Position numbers and translations under genes: made by a program. From assembly GCA_902479065.1 (NCBI GenBank), contig CABSNM010000008.1, positions 1 through 64,000 on the forward strand: a stretch of DNA of 64,000 nucleotides. Direction: 5' to 3'. The notes beneath the pieces were generated by a model. That model saw only the letters and a program-made list of their open reading frames with translations. It did not search any database and was not told the origin of the DNA. This DNA comes from an uncultured Collinsella sp. (lineage in GTDB: Bacteria > Actinomycetota > Coriobacteriia > Coriobacteriales > Coriobacteriaceae). Below, piece by piece: positions 45,709 through 53,407 of the stretch (within the stretch, counting starts at the first letter, position 1; every line of letters starts with the position of its first letter).

Positions 45709-47634
45709 ATGGCCAGGAAAGAAGCCGCACTCGACCTTTGGGTTGCCGACAGGCTCACCGAGTGTGATATTGAGTTCACATCACAGGGGAGCAGCATCAA
45801 AGAAATCGACAACGCCCTCAAGGACGCATCCAAGCGCGGAACGGGAAACGCTGGCTATCCTGAATACGTTTCGAAAATTGGCCGCTTTGTTCTTGTCATC
45901 GAAGATAAGGCGAGCCAAAGCCGACATGAAAAGCTAACAGATTCTGACATCCTCGACATGAGCACCGAGGCCGTTACCGATTATGCCGTCAACGGTGCCT
46001 ATCACTACGCCTCGCACATCGCAAAGAAGAGCCCTTTCACTGAGGTCTTCGCCGTTGGGGTTTCAGGGGACTCCAAGCATCACACCATATCTCCCGTGTT
46101 CGTGAATGACCGAGAAGGCTACAAGAGGCTCCCAGACCTCGAATCGTTCACTTGGCTCTCACCGAGCAACATCGTTGAATACTACACACGGTATGTTCTT
46201 GACGAACCAACCGACGTCGAGAAGACCACCGAACAAATTCTCAAGGATGCGGCAGAGCTTCACGAATATCTTCGCACCTACGGCTCCATCAAGGACCAAG
46301 ACAAGGCTCTTGTGGTAGCGGGGATTCTTCTAGCTTTGGATGAAATCGAATACGGCGGATTCTCAATCGATTCCCTTACCGGGGACCAGACCGAAGGCAT
46401 GCGCGACGGCGATAAGCTGATGAACGCCATTCGTGGAAGACTCACGCGCTCCAACGTCGGGCCAGATGTGAAGAAAAACAAGCTTCTTGCTGAGTTCGGC
46501 ATTGTTCAAACAAGCTTTCGCTTAAACGAGGTCAATGACACCCTAGGGATGACCCCGTTGCACTACTACACGAACTTCCTTAACGAACACGTTTTCAAAA
46601 GCATCAAGTACCAGCAGACTTCTGAAGACTTCATAGGTCGCTTTTACGGCGAGTTTATGAGCTATTCCGGCGGGGACGGCCAAACACTCGGCATCGTACT
46701 CACGCCAAAGCACATCTGCGACCTTATGTGTGAGCTCGTTGATGTTAAGCCTACAGATACGGTGCTTGACCCAACATGCGGAACGGCGGGATTTCTCATC
46801 GCCGCCATGCATCGCATGCTTTCTTCTGCAACCAGCGAGCAGCAACGCAAAGACATTAAGAAAAAGCGCCTTCACGGCATCGAGCTCCAAAGCAACATGT
46901 TTGCAGTCGCGGCTGCAAACATGATTCTTAGGCGAGACGGAAACAGTAACCTCGAATGCTGCGATTTCCTCAAGCAAAACCCGGCCCAGATACAGCTCAA
47001 AGGGGCAACGGTCGGGCTGATGAATCCTCCATACAGCCAAGGAACCAAAGCGGATCCAAGCCAATACGAGCTATCTTTTGTGGAACGTCTTCTCGACTCT
47101 CTCACAATAGGTGCGAGAGCGGCGGTCATCGTTCCGCAATCATCCATGACCGGAAAAAGCAAAGCCGAGAAGGAGTTCAAGGTCTCCATCCTCAAGCATC
47201 ACACCCTCGAAGGCGTTATTACGTGCAACACCGATACATTCTATGGGGTCGGAACGAATCCCGTCATAGCCGTGTTCACCGCCGGCGAACCACATGACCC
47301 TGAAAAGGAATGCCGTTTCATCGACTTTAGGGATGATGGCTATGAGGTAAGGGCGCACGTCGGCCTGGTCGAAGGCGACTCTGCAAAGGACAGAAAGCAG
47401 CATCTTCTTGACGTTTGGAACGGCCGCGAAGACGCCCCATCGAAATTCTGCGTCAGCTCGACCGTCAAGCCAGATGACGAGTGGCTGCACAGCTTCTATT
47501 ACTTCAACGACGAGATACCTACCGAAGAGGATTTCGAGAAGGCAATAGCCGATTATCTAACATTCCAGCTAGACATGGTTTCTCATGGTCGTAGCTATCT
47601 CTTCGAGGAGGGCCCCGATGCTCGATTTGAATAA
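45709..47634 (+). CDS. Fused nuclease-N6-adenine methylase, BcgI-like (Type IIB/IIG) RM subunit
   Basis: A 641-residue enzyme. The N-terminus has a PD-(D/E)XK-like nuclease signature (P51-E52-Y53, then E65-D66-K67 in VLVIEDKAS). A helical connector follows, then an HsdM-type methylase with DPTCGTAGF near 354 and NPPY near 439. This one-chain restriction-plus-methylase with a separate S gene, and its length, match BcgI-type systems rather than a classical Type I HsdM; no hsdR is present. ATG 45709 with AAAGGA is used instead of the longer TTG start at 45628. The S gene overlaps its 3' end. Base composition is lower in GC than the mobilization genes. Confidence 0.82.
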   Translation: MARKEAALDLWVADRLTECDIEFTSQGSSIKEIDNALKDASKRGTGNAGYPEYVSKIGRFVLVIEDKASQSRHEKLTDSDILDMSTEAVTDYAVNGAYHYASHIAKKSPFTEVFAVGVSGDSKHHTISPVFVNDREGYKRLPDLESFTWLSPSNIVEYYTRYVLDEPTDVEKTTEQILKDAAELHEYLRTYGSIKDQDKALVVAGILLALDEIEYGGFSIDSLTGDQTEGMRDGDKLMNAIRGRLTRSNVGPDVKKNKLLAEFGIVQTSFRLNEVNDTLGMTPLHYYTNFLNEHVFKSIKYQQTSEDFIGRFYGEFMSYSGGDGQTLGIVLTPKHICDLMCELVDVKPTDTVLDPTCGTAGFLIAAMHRMLSSATSEQQRKDIKKKRLHGIELQSNMFAVAAANMILRRDGNSNLECCDFLKQNPAQIQLKGATVGLMNPPYSQGTKADPSQYELSFVERLLDSLTIGARAAVIVPQSSMTGKSKAEKEFKVSILKHHTLEGVITCNTDTFYGVGTNPVIAVFTAGEPHDPEKECRFIDFRDDGYEVRAHVGLVEGDSAKDRKQHLLDVWNGREDAPSKFCVSSTVKPDDEWLHSFYYFNDEIPTEEDFEKAIADYLTFQLDMVSHGRSYLFEEGPDARFE

Positions 47635-48178
47635 CAGGGATTGGGCACCCTTTAAAATCTCGGATTTATTTCAACCGGCTCGCGGCACCGAGAAAAACAT
47701 GACCTCTCTTCAGGTCGGAGACGTTCCACTTATTTCCGCTCGCAACTGCGACAACGGCGTAAAGGCTTTTGTCTCTATCCCAAACGAAAGACTTCATCGT
47801 GGCCACGCCATCACTCTAAACAACGACGGCGATGGCGGGGCGGGTCTCGCGTACTACCAACCAATGGAGTTCGCTCTCGACACCCACGTAACGGACTTAA
47901 GGCCAAGAGACTCAATCGGAAACCTCTCAAAATATGCCATGCAATTCGTGGCCGCATCCATTTCTAAACAGCGAACGCTATTCGGCCACGGAAGGTCGAT
48001 CAGCCTAAAACGGCTCAATTTGCTACGAGTAATGCTTCCCATCGATGAGTCCAGCAATCCCGATTGGCAGTTCATGGAGGATTACATCCGCGAGCGAGAA
48101 GCCATTCAAGTCCAGCGCTGCCGCGAATTCCTGATGAAGCGCATCGCCTCCATCGAGAGAGAGAGAGAGAGAGAGTAA
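47618..48178 (+). CDS. hsdS: Specificity subunit S, first half (TRD1), ends at the (GA)10 tract
   Basis: A 186-residue product with one target-recognition domain and its conserved helix. ATG 47618 follows GGAGGG and overlaps the methylase gene. It starts LNNRDWAPFKISDLFQPARG, closely echoed at the start of the second half. Translation ends IASIERERERERE-stop because the (GA)10 tract at 48155-48175 puts a TAA in frame. Loss of one GA unit, or gain of two, would fuse it to the second half and give a normal S protein of about 365 residues. As a half-S it could still dimerise and recognise a palindromic site. Confidence 0.85.
   Translation: MLDLNNRDWAPFKISDLFQPARGTEKNMTSLQVGDVPLISARNCDNGVKAFVSIPNERLHRGHAITLNNDGDGGAGLAYYQPMEFALDTHVTDLRPRDSIGNLSKYAMQFVAASISKQRTLFGHGRSISLKRLNLLRVMLPIDESSNPDWQFMEDYIREREAIQVQRCREFLMKRIASIERERERE
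48155..48175 (+). repeat. (GA)10 microsatellite in the specificity gene
   Basis: Ten GA units plus G form a typical slipped-strand tract. It lies exactly at the junction of the two half-S frames (frame 2 upstream, frame 1 downstream). Confidence 0.95.
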
Positions 48179-48717
48179 ATAACCCCGAGTTCGACCACTC
48201 CTCACTGCACGAAAGAGATTGGAAATCGTACTCAATCAGCCAAATATTCGACATTCGTTCCGGGAGGCGCTTGGAATCTCGTAACCGAAAGTATGGAAGA
48301 CGACCGTTTATTGGGGCGCTTGACAATAGCAACGGGATTGCCGGTTTTACGGCTGATAAGAATTCGTCGCTCGACAACAATGTCCTTGGCGTGAACTATA
48401 ACGGTAATGGCGTCTGCCTTGGGTTCTACCACCCCTATGAGTGCATTTTCTCCGATGACGTTAAACGCTTTCACGTCAAGAACAACAAGGGCAACGAGTT
48501 TATCTACCTCTTCCTAAAAGTCGCCATCCAGCAGCAAAAGAGCAAATTTGGCTATCTGTACAAGTTCAATGCTACAAGGATGGCACGCCAGGCAATTATG
48601 CTTCCCTCTGTAAACGGTGGCGAGCCAGACTTCACTTTCATGGAAATATTTGGAATGTCAATTACTCTCCAGCTGCTTCTGAAGCAACTGGCCTACTTAG
48701 AAAAAATGCCTGCCTAG
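48176..48717 (+). CDS. hsdS: Specificity subunit S, second half (TRD2), out of frame in this assembly
   Basis: About 180 codons without a start of their own. The product reads VNNPEFDHSSLHERDWKSYS then ISQIFDIRSG, paralleling the start of the first half, and ends with the conserved C-terminal helix (LLLKQLAYLEKMPA). There is no ribosome site or start codon after the tract, so it is expressed only when the repeat number restores the frame. The intact reading frame right up to the junction argues for phase variation rather than decay. Confidence 0.8.
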
Positions 48718-48718
48718 C

Positions 48719-48806
48719 AGAAGGGCGAGTTTTCAACGGTCCTCGGTGTCGGAGGGTCCCAAGTGTAACCCGGAGACACCGGGGGCTGTTGAAAACTCGC
48801 CCTTCT
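48719..48806. repeat. Large hairpin 1 at the right end of the element
   Basis: AGAAGGGCGAGTTTTCAAC (48719-48737) pairs perfectly with 48788-48806. An inner stem CGGTGTC/GACACCG (48744-48750, 48775-48781) flanks a loop containing GTCGGAGGG. It starts right after the S stop codon. Confidence 0.85.
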
Positions 48807-48824
48807 CACAGCAACGTCACCCTA

Positions 48825-48893
48825 GGTTTTCAACGCTTTCCATAGTCGGAGGGCTTCTTATAAGCCCGCAGACTGTGGAAAGGGTTGAAAACC
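48825..48893. repeat. Large hairpin 2 at the right end of the element
   Basis: GGTTTTCAACGCTTTCCA (48825-48842) pairs with TGGAAAGGGTTGAAAACC (48876-48893), one mismatch. An inner GGGCTT/AAGCCC stem and the loop sequence GTCGGAGGG are shared in kind with hairpin 1, only 18 bp away. Confidence 0.85.
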
Positions 48894-48956
48894 GGATATT
48901 TGGGTGAAATATCCGAGTGAAATATGTAGTCGAGCTGTTTTCATCATAGAACTTTC

Positions 48957-48977
48957 TTTCACCCCTTTTTCACCCCT
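48957..48977. promoter_or_regulatory. Candidate integrase arm-type site, right end
   Basis: The 21-bp partner of 38418-38438 in the same orientation, with one difference. Confidence 0.5.
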
Positions 48978-49003
48978 CTATCGTCTATTTAGCCCTATCT
49001 ATA

Positions 49004-49040
49004 CAAAAGCAGGTCAGACGATTTATACCGTCTGACCTGC
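49004..49040 (-). terminator. Element-borne terminator of tRNA-Arg
   Basis: GCAGGTCAGACG (49009-49020) pairs with CGTCTGACCTGC (49029-49040). On the minus strand it is followed by TTTTGT, 10 bp past the tRNA CCA end. Confidence 0.85.
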
Positions 49041-49049
49041 AATTTCTTC

Positions 49050-49125
49050 TGGTGCCCCCGGTGCGATTCGAACGCACGACACCCGCTTTAGGAGAGCGGT
49101 GCTCTATCCCCTGAGCTACGGAGGC
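49050..49125 (-). tRNA. tRNA-Arg (anticodon CCT), CCA encoded
   Basis: The cloverleaf is complete: acceptor GCCTCCG/CGGGGGC, D stem GCTC/GAGC, anticodon stem CCGCT/AGCGG with loop CTCCTAA (anticodon CCT), T stem GTGCG/CGCAC around TTCGAAT, discriminator A and encoded CCA. The 5' part to the anticodon loop is chromosomal. The 3' part from about 49077-49094 was supplied by the integrated element, so the gene is a hybrid that remains well paired. Confidence 0.96.
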
Positions 49126-49183
49126 ATGTTGTACTAGTGTAGCAGATTTACTGCATCGCAATACGTCGCATGACTAGACTTCG

Positions 49184-49252
49184 AAGTTGCGGTGGAATAG
49201 TTCCTGTCTGAAGCATCTAAAGCCGTATTTAGGAACTATTTCACCGCAACTT
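49184..49252. repeat. AGTTGCGGTG hairpin element, copy 1
   Basis: AAGTTGCGGTGGAATAGTTC (from 49184) pairs with the complement ending at 49252 (one G-T difference). A 27-nt unconserved centre lies between. It sits directly after the DUF956 gene. Two relatives are at 52871-52937 and 61318-61384. Confidence 0.85.
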
Positions 49253-49260
49253 ATGAGGAG

Positions 49261-49659
49261 CTAGTTGCCTTTGTGGAAAAGGTTTTTGATAACGGAGGGG
49301 ATGCTCTTGGCGCCCTTGGCCGTCACATCGATAAAGTCGGGCGAACGCACGAGCTTATCCTCGTCGACGTACTTGCGGACCGCGCGAAGCGTCTCTTTGT
49401 CGTCGCGCGTCGAAAACGTAAAGTGACCGTTGTCCTTGGTGAAGATGGCAAAACGCGTAATCTTCTTGGTGCCGCGCAAAACCTCGGCGGCAATATAGTC
49501 GACCTCGTCCCACGGGATTTGAATATAATCCTCGGGATTGCGCTCGTTATAGTACTCAAACGCCTTATTGCCCACCATCACGTTACCGTGGCTGGTAAGC
49601 CCCATCAGGCAGGTTGCCGGCGTTGCCAGATCGACCGTGCTGTTCTGAGATTGCGCCAT
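49261..49659 (-). CDS. DUF956 family protein (ManO-like), PTS-associated
   Basis: A 132-residue protein of the DUF956 family, a small family encoded beside mannose-type PTS genes and proposed to modulate them. It shows TCLMGLTSHGNVMVGNKAFE and YIQIPWDEVDYIAAEVL. ATG 49659 (MAQSQNST) has GGAGGG; an upstream in-frame start has none. It follows the PTS genes on the same strand, separated by a hairpin at 49688-49723, which may lower its expression. Confidence 0.85.
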   Translation of the reverse strand: MAQSQNSTVDLATPATCLMGLTSHGNVMVGNKAFEYYNERNPEDYIQIPWDEVDYIAAEVLRGTKKITRFAIFTKDNGHFTFSTRDDKETLRAVRKYVDEDKLVRSPDFIDVTAKGAKSIPSVIKNLFHKGN

Positions 49660-49687
49660 ACGCGCCTCGCCCTCCAAATAAAACAAT

Positions 49688-49723
49688 CGGACCGCATCCA
49701 GTGTACCCACCGGGTGCGGTCCG
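49688..49723 (-). terminator. Hairpin between PTS genes and DUF956 gene
   Basis: CGGACCGCATCC (49688-49699) pairs with GGGTGCGGTCCG (49712-49723), one mismatch. On the minus strand it is followed by ATTGTTTT. Confidence 0.7.
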
Positions 49724-49779
49724 TTTCAATGGCTCAAAAGCCCTTACCTAGCAACTCTCGGTCTTAAGCCGAAACGTGC

Positions 49780-50700
49780 TTACATGAAGCCGCAGAAGCG
49801 ACCGATGATGCCGACGGCGAAGAGAGCCAGGATGATGACAATCGGGCTGACCTTCTTCTTAAGGAGCTTGCAGACCAGCAGGGTCAGGCACACGGCGGCA
49901 AGGCCGGGGATGAGCTGATCGAGGTTGGCCTGAAGCGTGGTGACCTTCATCTGATCAAGGGCGGTAGCACCGACGGAGTTGTACATCGTCAGCGCTTCCT
50001 TGATACCCTCGGAACCGGAGGGCAGGCTAGCCCAGTCGATAAAGGCGCCAGCAGACTGCTTGACCGTGGAGACGATCGGGGTGAAGGAAATGGACACCCA
50101 GCGCTCGACCAGGGCGCCGATGATGAACATACCCAGGATGGAAGCGCCCTCGGTGACCTTGCCCATCAGACCGCCGGAGAGGTCCTTGGCGATGGAGGAG
50201 CCGACCTTGTAGCCAAACTCCTGCGTGTACCACAGGAAGGCGTAGCGGATGATGTTCCACGCGAAGAAGAACAGCAGCGGACCGACGATGCTGCCGGACA
50301 TGGCCAGGGAAGCGCCCAGAGCGCCCAGAATCGGGCGAAGGGTGAACCAGAAGACGGGGTCACCGACGCCGGCGAGCGGGCCCATCATACCGACCTTGAC
50401 GCCCTGGATGGCGACGTCATCGATCGGAGCACCGTTGGCGCGCTCCTCCTCGAGGGCGAGGGTAACGCCAATGACGGGGGCGGAAACATAGGGGTGGGTG
50501 TTATAGAACTCCAGGTGGCGCTTAAGAGCGGCAATCTGGTCATCCTTGCTGGTGTAGAGCTTCTTGATCGCAGGGATCATTGCGAAGCACCAGCCGCCGT
50601 TCTGCATACGCTCGTAGTTCCACGAACCCTGAAGGAACTGATGACGGAAGCAAACCTTCTTGCGGTCAGCCTTGGTAAGCTGAATCTTGTTCTCTGCCAT
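49780..50700 (-). CDS. PTS mannose/fructose/sorbose family IID component
   Basis: A 306-residue membrane subunit of a mannose-type PTS. It begins AENKIQLTKADRKKVCFRHQ and has the family landmarks FLQGSWNYERMQNGGWCFAM and MMGPLAGVGDPVFW, with hydrophobic helices in the C-terminal half. With IIC it forms the sugar channel. ATG 50700 is chosen; GTG 50709 in the same frame is too close to the ribosome site. The IIC gene ends 16 bp upstream. Confidence 0.93.
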   Translation of the reverse strand: MAENKIQLTKADRKKVCFRHQFLQGSWNYERMQNGGWCFAMIPAIKKLYTSKDDQIAALKRHLEFYNTHPYVSAPVIGVTLALEEERANGAPIDDVAIQGVKVGMMGPLAGVGDPVFWFTLRPILGALGASLAMSGSIVGPLLFFFAWNIIRYAFLWYTQEFGYKVGSSIAKDLSGGLMGKVTEGASILGMFIIGALVERWVSISFTPIVSTVKQSAGAFIDWASLPSGSEGIKEALTMYNSVGATALDQMKVTTLQANLDQLIPGLAAVCLTLLVCKLLKKKVSPIVIILALFAVGIIGRFCGFM

Positions 50701-50716
50701 ATGTATCACTCCCCTC

Positions 50717-51535
50717 CTACTCGTAATCGTTCAGAATGTCGCCGAGCGGGTCGCCGGAGCCACCGCCCATGCCGCCACCCTGCTTGGCCAGATCCTTAAG
50801 GCCAAGGTAGATGAGGGCAAGGGAGATGCCGATGAGACCAAGGGCGATCAGCGTGAGCTGAGGGATGGCAGCAAGGACAAAGCCGAGGACGAAGAACGGC
50901 CAGGTCTCCTTGGTGGCCATCATGTTGATGACCATGGCGTAACCGACGGAAGCGACCATGCCGCCGCCGACAGCCATGCCGCCGGACAGCCAGTCGGGCA
51001 TAGCGTTAAGCGCGTTGGTAACGGCCTCGGCCGGGATGACGCACAGAAGCACTGCCGGGATGGCGATACGAAGGCCCTGCATGAGGATGGCAGCATACTG
51101 CCAGCGCTCGATGCCGGAGAAGTCGCCCTTCTCGGCGCAACCGTCCATGGCGTGAGCGATAGCGGTAGCAATGGTACGGCAGATCATGGTCAGGAACAGA
51201 CCAGCGACCGACAGCGGGACGGCGACAGCGATAGCGGTGGTAACGGCCTTGGCCGAATCGGTGGCGCCACCGTTGAGGGCGAGCACCATGATGATCGAAG
51301 AAGCGACCGAGGCCAGAGCGGCGTCAGGCGCGACAGCGGCGCCGACGTTAGCCCAGCCAAGGGCCATCATCTGGAGCGAACCGCCCAGGAGGATGCCCTC
51401 CTGAAGGTGACCGGTTACGAGACCGATAAGCGTGCATGCCACGAGCGGCTGATGGAACTGGAACTCATCCAGAACGCCTTCCATACCGGCAAGCAACGCG
51501 ACAATCGCAACAAGCAGAATAGTGATTGCAGACAT
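50717..51535 (-). CDS. PTS mannose/fructose/sorbose family IIC component
   Basis: A 272-residue integral membrane subunit with about eight helices. It begins MSAITILLVAIVALLAGMEG and carries the family segments GHLQEGILLGGSLQMMALGW and NVGAAVAPDAALA. AAAGGAGG precedes the ATG. It forms the translocation path with IID. It lies between the IIAB and IID genes. Confidence 0.93.
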   Translation of the reverse strand: MSAITILLVAIVALLAGMEGVLDEFQFHQPLVACTLIGLVTGHLQEGILLGGSLQMMALGWANVGAAVAPDAALASVASSIIMVLALNGGATDSAKAVTTAIAVAVPLSVAGLFLTMICRTIATAIAHAMDGCAEKGDFSGIERWQYAAILMQGLRIAIPAVLLCVIPAEAVTNALNAMPDWLSGGMAVGGGMVASVGYAMVINMMATKETWPFFVLGFVLAAIPQLTLIALGLIGISLALIYLGLKDLAKQGGGMGGGSGDPLGDILNDYE

Positions 51536-51553
51536 GTATCGGACCCTCCTTTA

Positions 51554-52543
51554 CTATGCTTGAGCGGCCAGTTCGGCCTTAGCTTTCTTCAACATGGCGT
51601 CGAGATCCTCGGAGGAATCCGAAGGAACCTTGCGGACCTCGAACTTGACGCCCTTGGCCTTGAGGGCCTCGAGAGTCTTAACGTCATCATCGCCCATAGC
51701 GACGGCGTTGGTGACGACGACCTTGCCCTTGGAGTGAGCCATGGAACCGATGTTGACTTCCTTGATGTCGACACCGGCCTCGATGGCCTTAAGCAGATCC
51801 TGCGGGTTCTCAAAGAGCAGCATGGCCTTGGTGTCACCAAAGCGCGTGTCCTTGACGACCTCGGCCATCTTCTTGATGGGCACGACGTTGGCATGGACTC
51901 CCGGAGGGGCAGCCTGCTCGATCATGGTCTTGCGGAGCTCGTCGTGAGCAACGCCGTCGGAAACCACGATGATGCGGTTGGGGTTGATCTGCTTGGTCCA
52001 CGTGGTGGCCACCTGACCATGAAGCAGACGGGTGTCGATACGGACGTGGGCGATCTTGATGTGCCCATCGCCGATGACCGTTCCCGGAGGGATGGCGCCT
52101 GCAGGAGCAGCGGCGGCCGCAGCCGGCTTCTTCTCCTCGGGCTCCAGAGACTCGGGCTTGACACGCACGCCAGCCTTAGCCTCAGTCACGAGATGTTTTG
52201 CGATTGCATGTGCAGTGTTCTTTGCGTCAAAGCGCTGCGAATATGCCTCGATGAGCATAGGCAGGTTGACACCGGTGACGATAGCCCAGGAATCGTGGCC
52301 CTCGATGAGCCCGCTGATCTGGTTGAACGGCGTGCCGCCCCACAGATCAACGAGGAAGAGCACCTGCTCCTGGTCTTCGAAGGAAGCGATTGCTTCCTCG
52401 ACCTTGGCACGGAAGTCGTCGGGGCCCATGCTCGGCTCGAGCGAGACCACGGCAACAGACGGCTGATCGCCAAAGACCATCGAGCCCGTCTGCTTGATTC
52501 CAGCTGCCAAGTCCCCGTGGCTAGCAAGAACAATACTTACCAT
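51554..52543 (-). CDS. PTS mannose family IIAB component
   Basis: A 329-residue cytoplasmic phosphotransfer protein. The IIA domain has the phosphoryl His9 in LASHGDLA. An Ala/Pro-rich linker (about 130-155) leads to the IIB domain with His175 in RIDTRLLHGQVATTW. It passes phosphate from HPr to the incoming hexose. ATG 52543 with AAGGAGG at 7 bp is used rather than the preceding GTG codon. It is the first gene of the IIAB-IIC-IID operon. The exact sugar cannot be told from sequence. Confidence 0.95.
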   Translation of the reverse strand: MVSIVLASHGDLAAGIKQTGSMVFGDQPSVAVVSLEPSMGPDDFRAKVEEAIASFEDQEQVLFLVDLWGGTPFNQISGLIEGHDSWAIVTGVNLPMLIEAYSQRFDAKNTAHAIAKHLVTEAKAGVRVKPESLEPEEKKPAAAAAAPAGAIPPGTVIGDGHIKIAHVRIDTRLLHGQVATTWTKQINPNRIIVVSDGVAHDELRKTMIEQAAPPGVHANVVPIKKMAEVVKDTRFGDTKAMLLFENPQDLLKAIEAGVDIKEVNIGSMAHSKGKVVVTNAVAMGDDDVKTLEALKAKGVKFEVRKVPSDSSEDLDAMLKKAKAELAAQA

Positions 52544-52546
52544 CAC

Positions 52547-52870
52547 ATAACCTCCTTTTTGTCTACGTATTTTCTACACGACATGAAAGGAGTATAGCTG
52601 TTTGGTTTGTGGAATTATAGCTAAATCCGCAAAAGGTTGGATTATTTGTTTAAATGTCTAGTTTTGTTACAAGTTGATTACGTTACTGCTTTTTGACTCA
52701 TTACACGACAAGGCGTCGCTCATCAAGCCATGCATTTTACAGATACAAGCAGGCTGTTCATTAATATCGATTTTAGGCAAGCGCGAATGCGCTTGTACTG
52801 CCGCCATTTTGTTTAAACAGACATGGCTTGACTTTTTTCGTGACTTATGGTCTACGAAACCACTCAAAAT
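52547..52870. other. Promoter region of the PTS operon, otherwise empty
   Basis: About 320 AT-rich bases. A TATAAT sits at 52612-52617 on the minus strand, within a short AGCTATA repeat, but no good -35 partner was found. No gene and no sigma-54-type element was recognised. Confidence 0.4.
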
Positions 52871-52937
52871 AGTTGCGGTGGAATAGTTCTTGTTTAAGAG
52901 CCAGAAGGCTGGATTTAGGAACTATTTCACCGCAACT
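52871..52937. repeat. AGTTGCGGTG hairpin element, copy 2
   Basis: AGTTGCGGTGGAATAGTTCT (52871-52890) pairs with 52917-52937 around an unrelated centre. It ends 11 bp from the hypA stop codon. Confidence 0.85.
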
Positions 52938-52948
52938 TATAGGGGATC

Positions 52949-53377
52949 CTAGACGATGTGGAGGGGGTTGGCGGCGTCGACGGCGTCGGGGGCGTCGGAG
53001 AGGCCGTCAGGAGCAGCGTCTGCCGGATCCTCGTCGGGGGTCTCGATCTGCTTGATCATGACCTCTTGGCCCTGCAGCAGGTATGTCTCGCCGCTACCGC
53101 AATGGGGGCAGGTCTTGCCATGCTCGACCGTCGCGTAGTCGCGGCCGCATACCTCGCAATGCGTCACAGCCTCGACGGGCTCCACAACAAGCTCCGCGCC
53201 CTGCGCGATAGGCTTTTTATCTGCTGCCCAGCGCCAAGCGTCGAGCAGCAAGTCGGGAACGACGCCCGAGACCTCGCCCAACAGCAACGTTACGCTCGAA
53301 ACGCGACGCACGCCATGAGCGCGCGCTACATTCTCGACATCGCGAATGATGTGGTAAACGATCCCCAATTCATGCAC
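52949..53377 (-). CDS. hypA: HypA-like hydrogenase nickel metallochaperone
   Basis: A 142-residue HypA family protein starting GTG as MHELGIVYHIIRD, with the N-terminal His2-Glu3 nickel site. The zinc motif is C-x2-C...C-x2-C (CEVCGRDYATVEHGKTCPHC). It delivers nickel during [NiFe]-hydrogenase maturation. An acidic tail of about 30 residues after the core is longer than usual. It follows the Fe-S flavoprotein gene by 30 bp and is probably cotranscribed. No hydrogenase or other hyp genes are in the window, so an alternative role with its neighbour is possible. Confidence 0.88.
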   Translation of the reverse strand: MHELGIVYHIIRDVENVARAHGVRRVSSVTLLLGEVSGVVPDLLLDAWRWAADKKPIAQGAELVVEPVEAVTHCEVCGRDYATVEHGKTCPHCGSGETYLLQGQEVMIKQIETPDEDPADAAPDGLSDAPDAVDAANPLHIV

Positions 53378-53407
53378 TTTTTCTTCCGCCGTTCCCGTTA
53401 TGGCTAC

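Larger units (their letters stand above)
38293..49094 (+). mobile_element. Integrative mobilizable element in tRNA-Arg(CCT), about 10.8 kb
   Basis: The ends are the 18-bp core repeats at 38293-38310 and 49077-49094 within tRNA-Arg sequence. Cargo in order: tyrosine integrase, unknown 242-aa protein, excisionase-like protein, DnaB-like ATPase, MobC, VirD4-type coupling protein, relaxase, structured non-coding region and a BcgI-like restriction-modification pair. No mating-pore genes are present, so it would need a helper conjugative system. A 21-bp motif of TTTCACC-CTTTTTCACCCCT type repeats near both ends (38418-38438 and 48957-48977), consistent with integrase arm sites. Confidence 0.9.
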
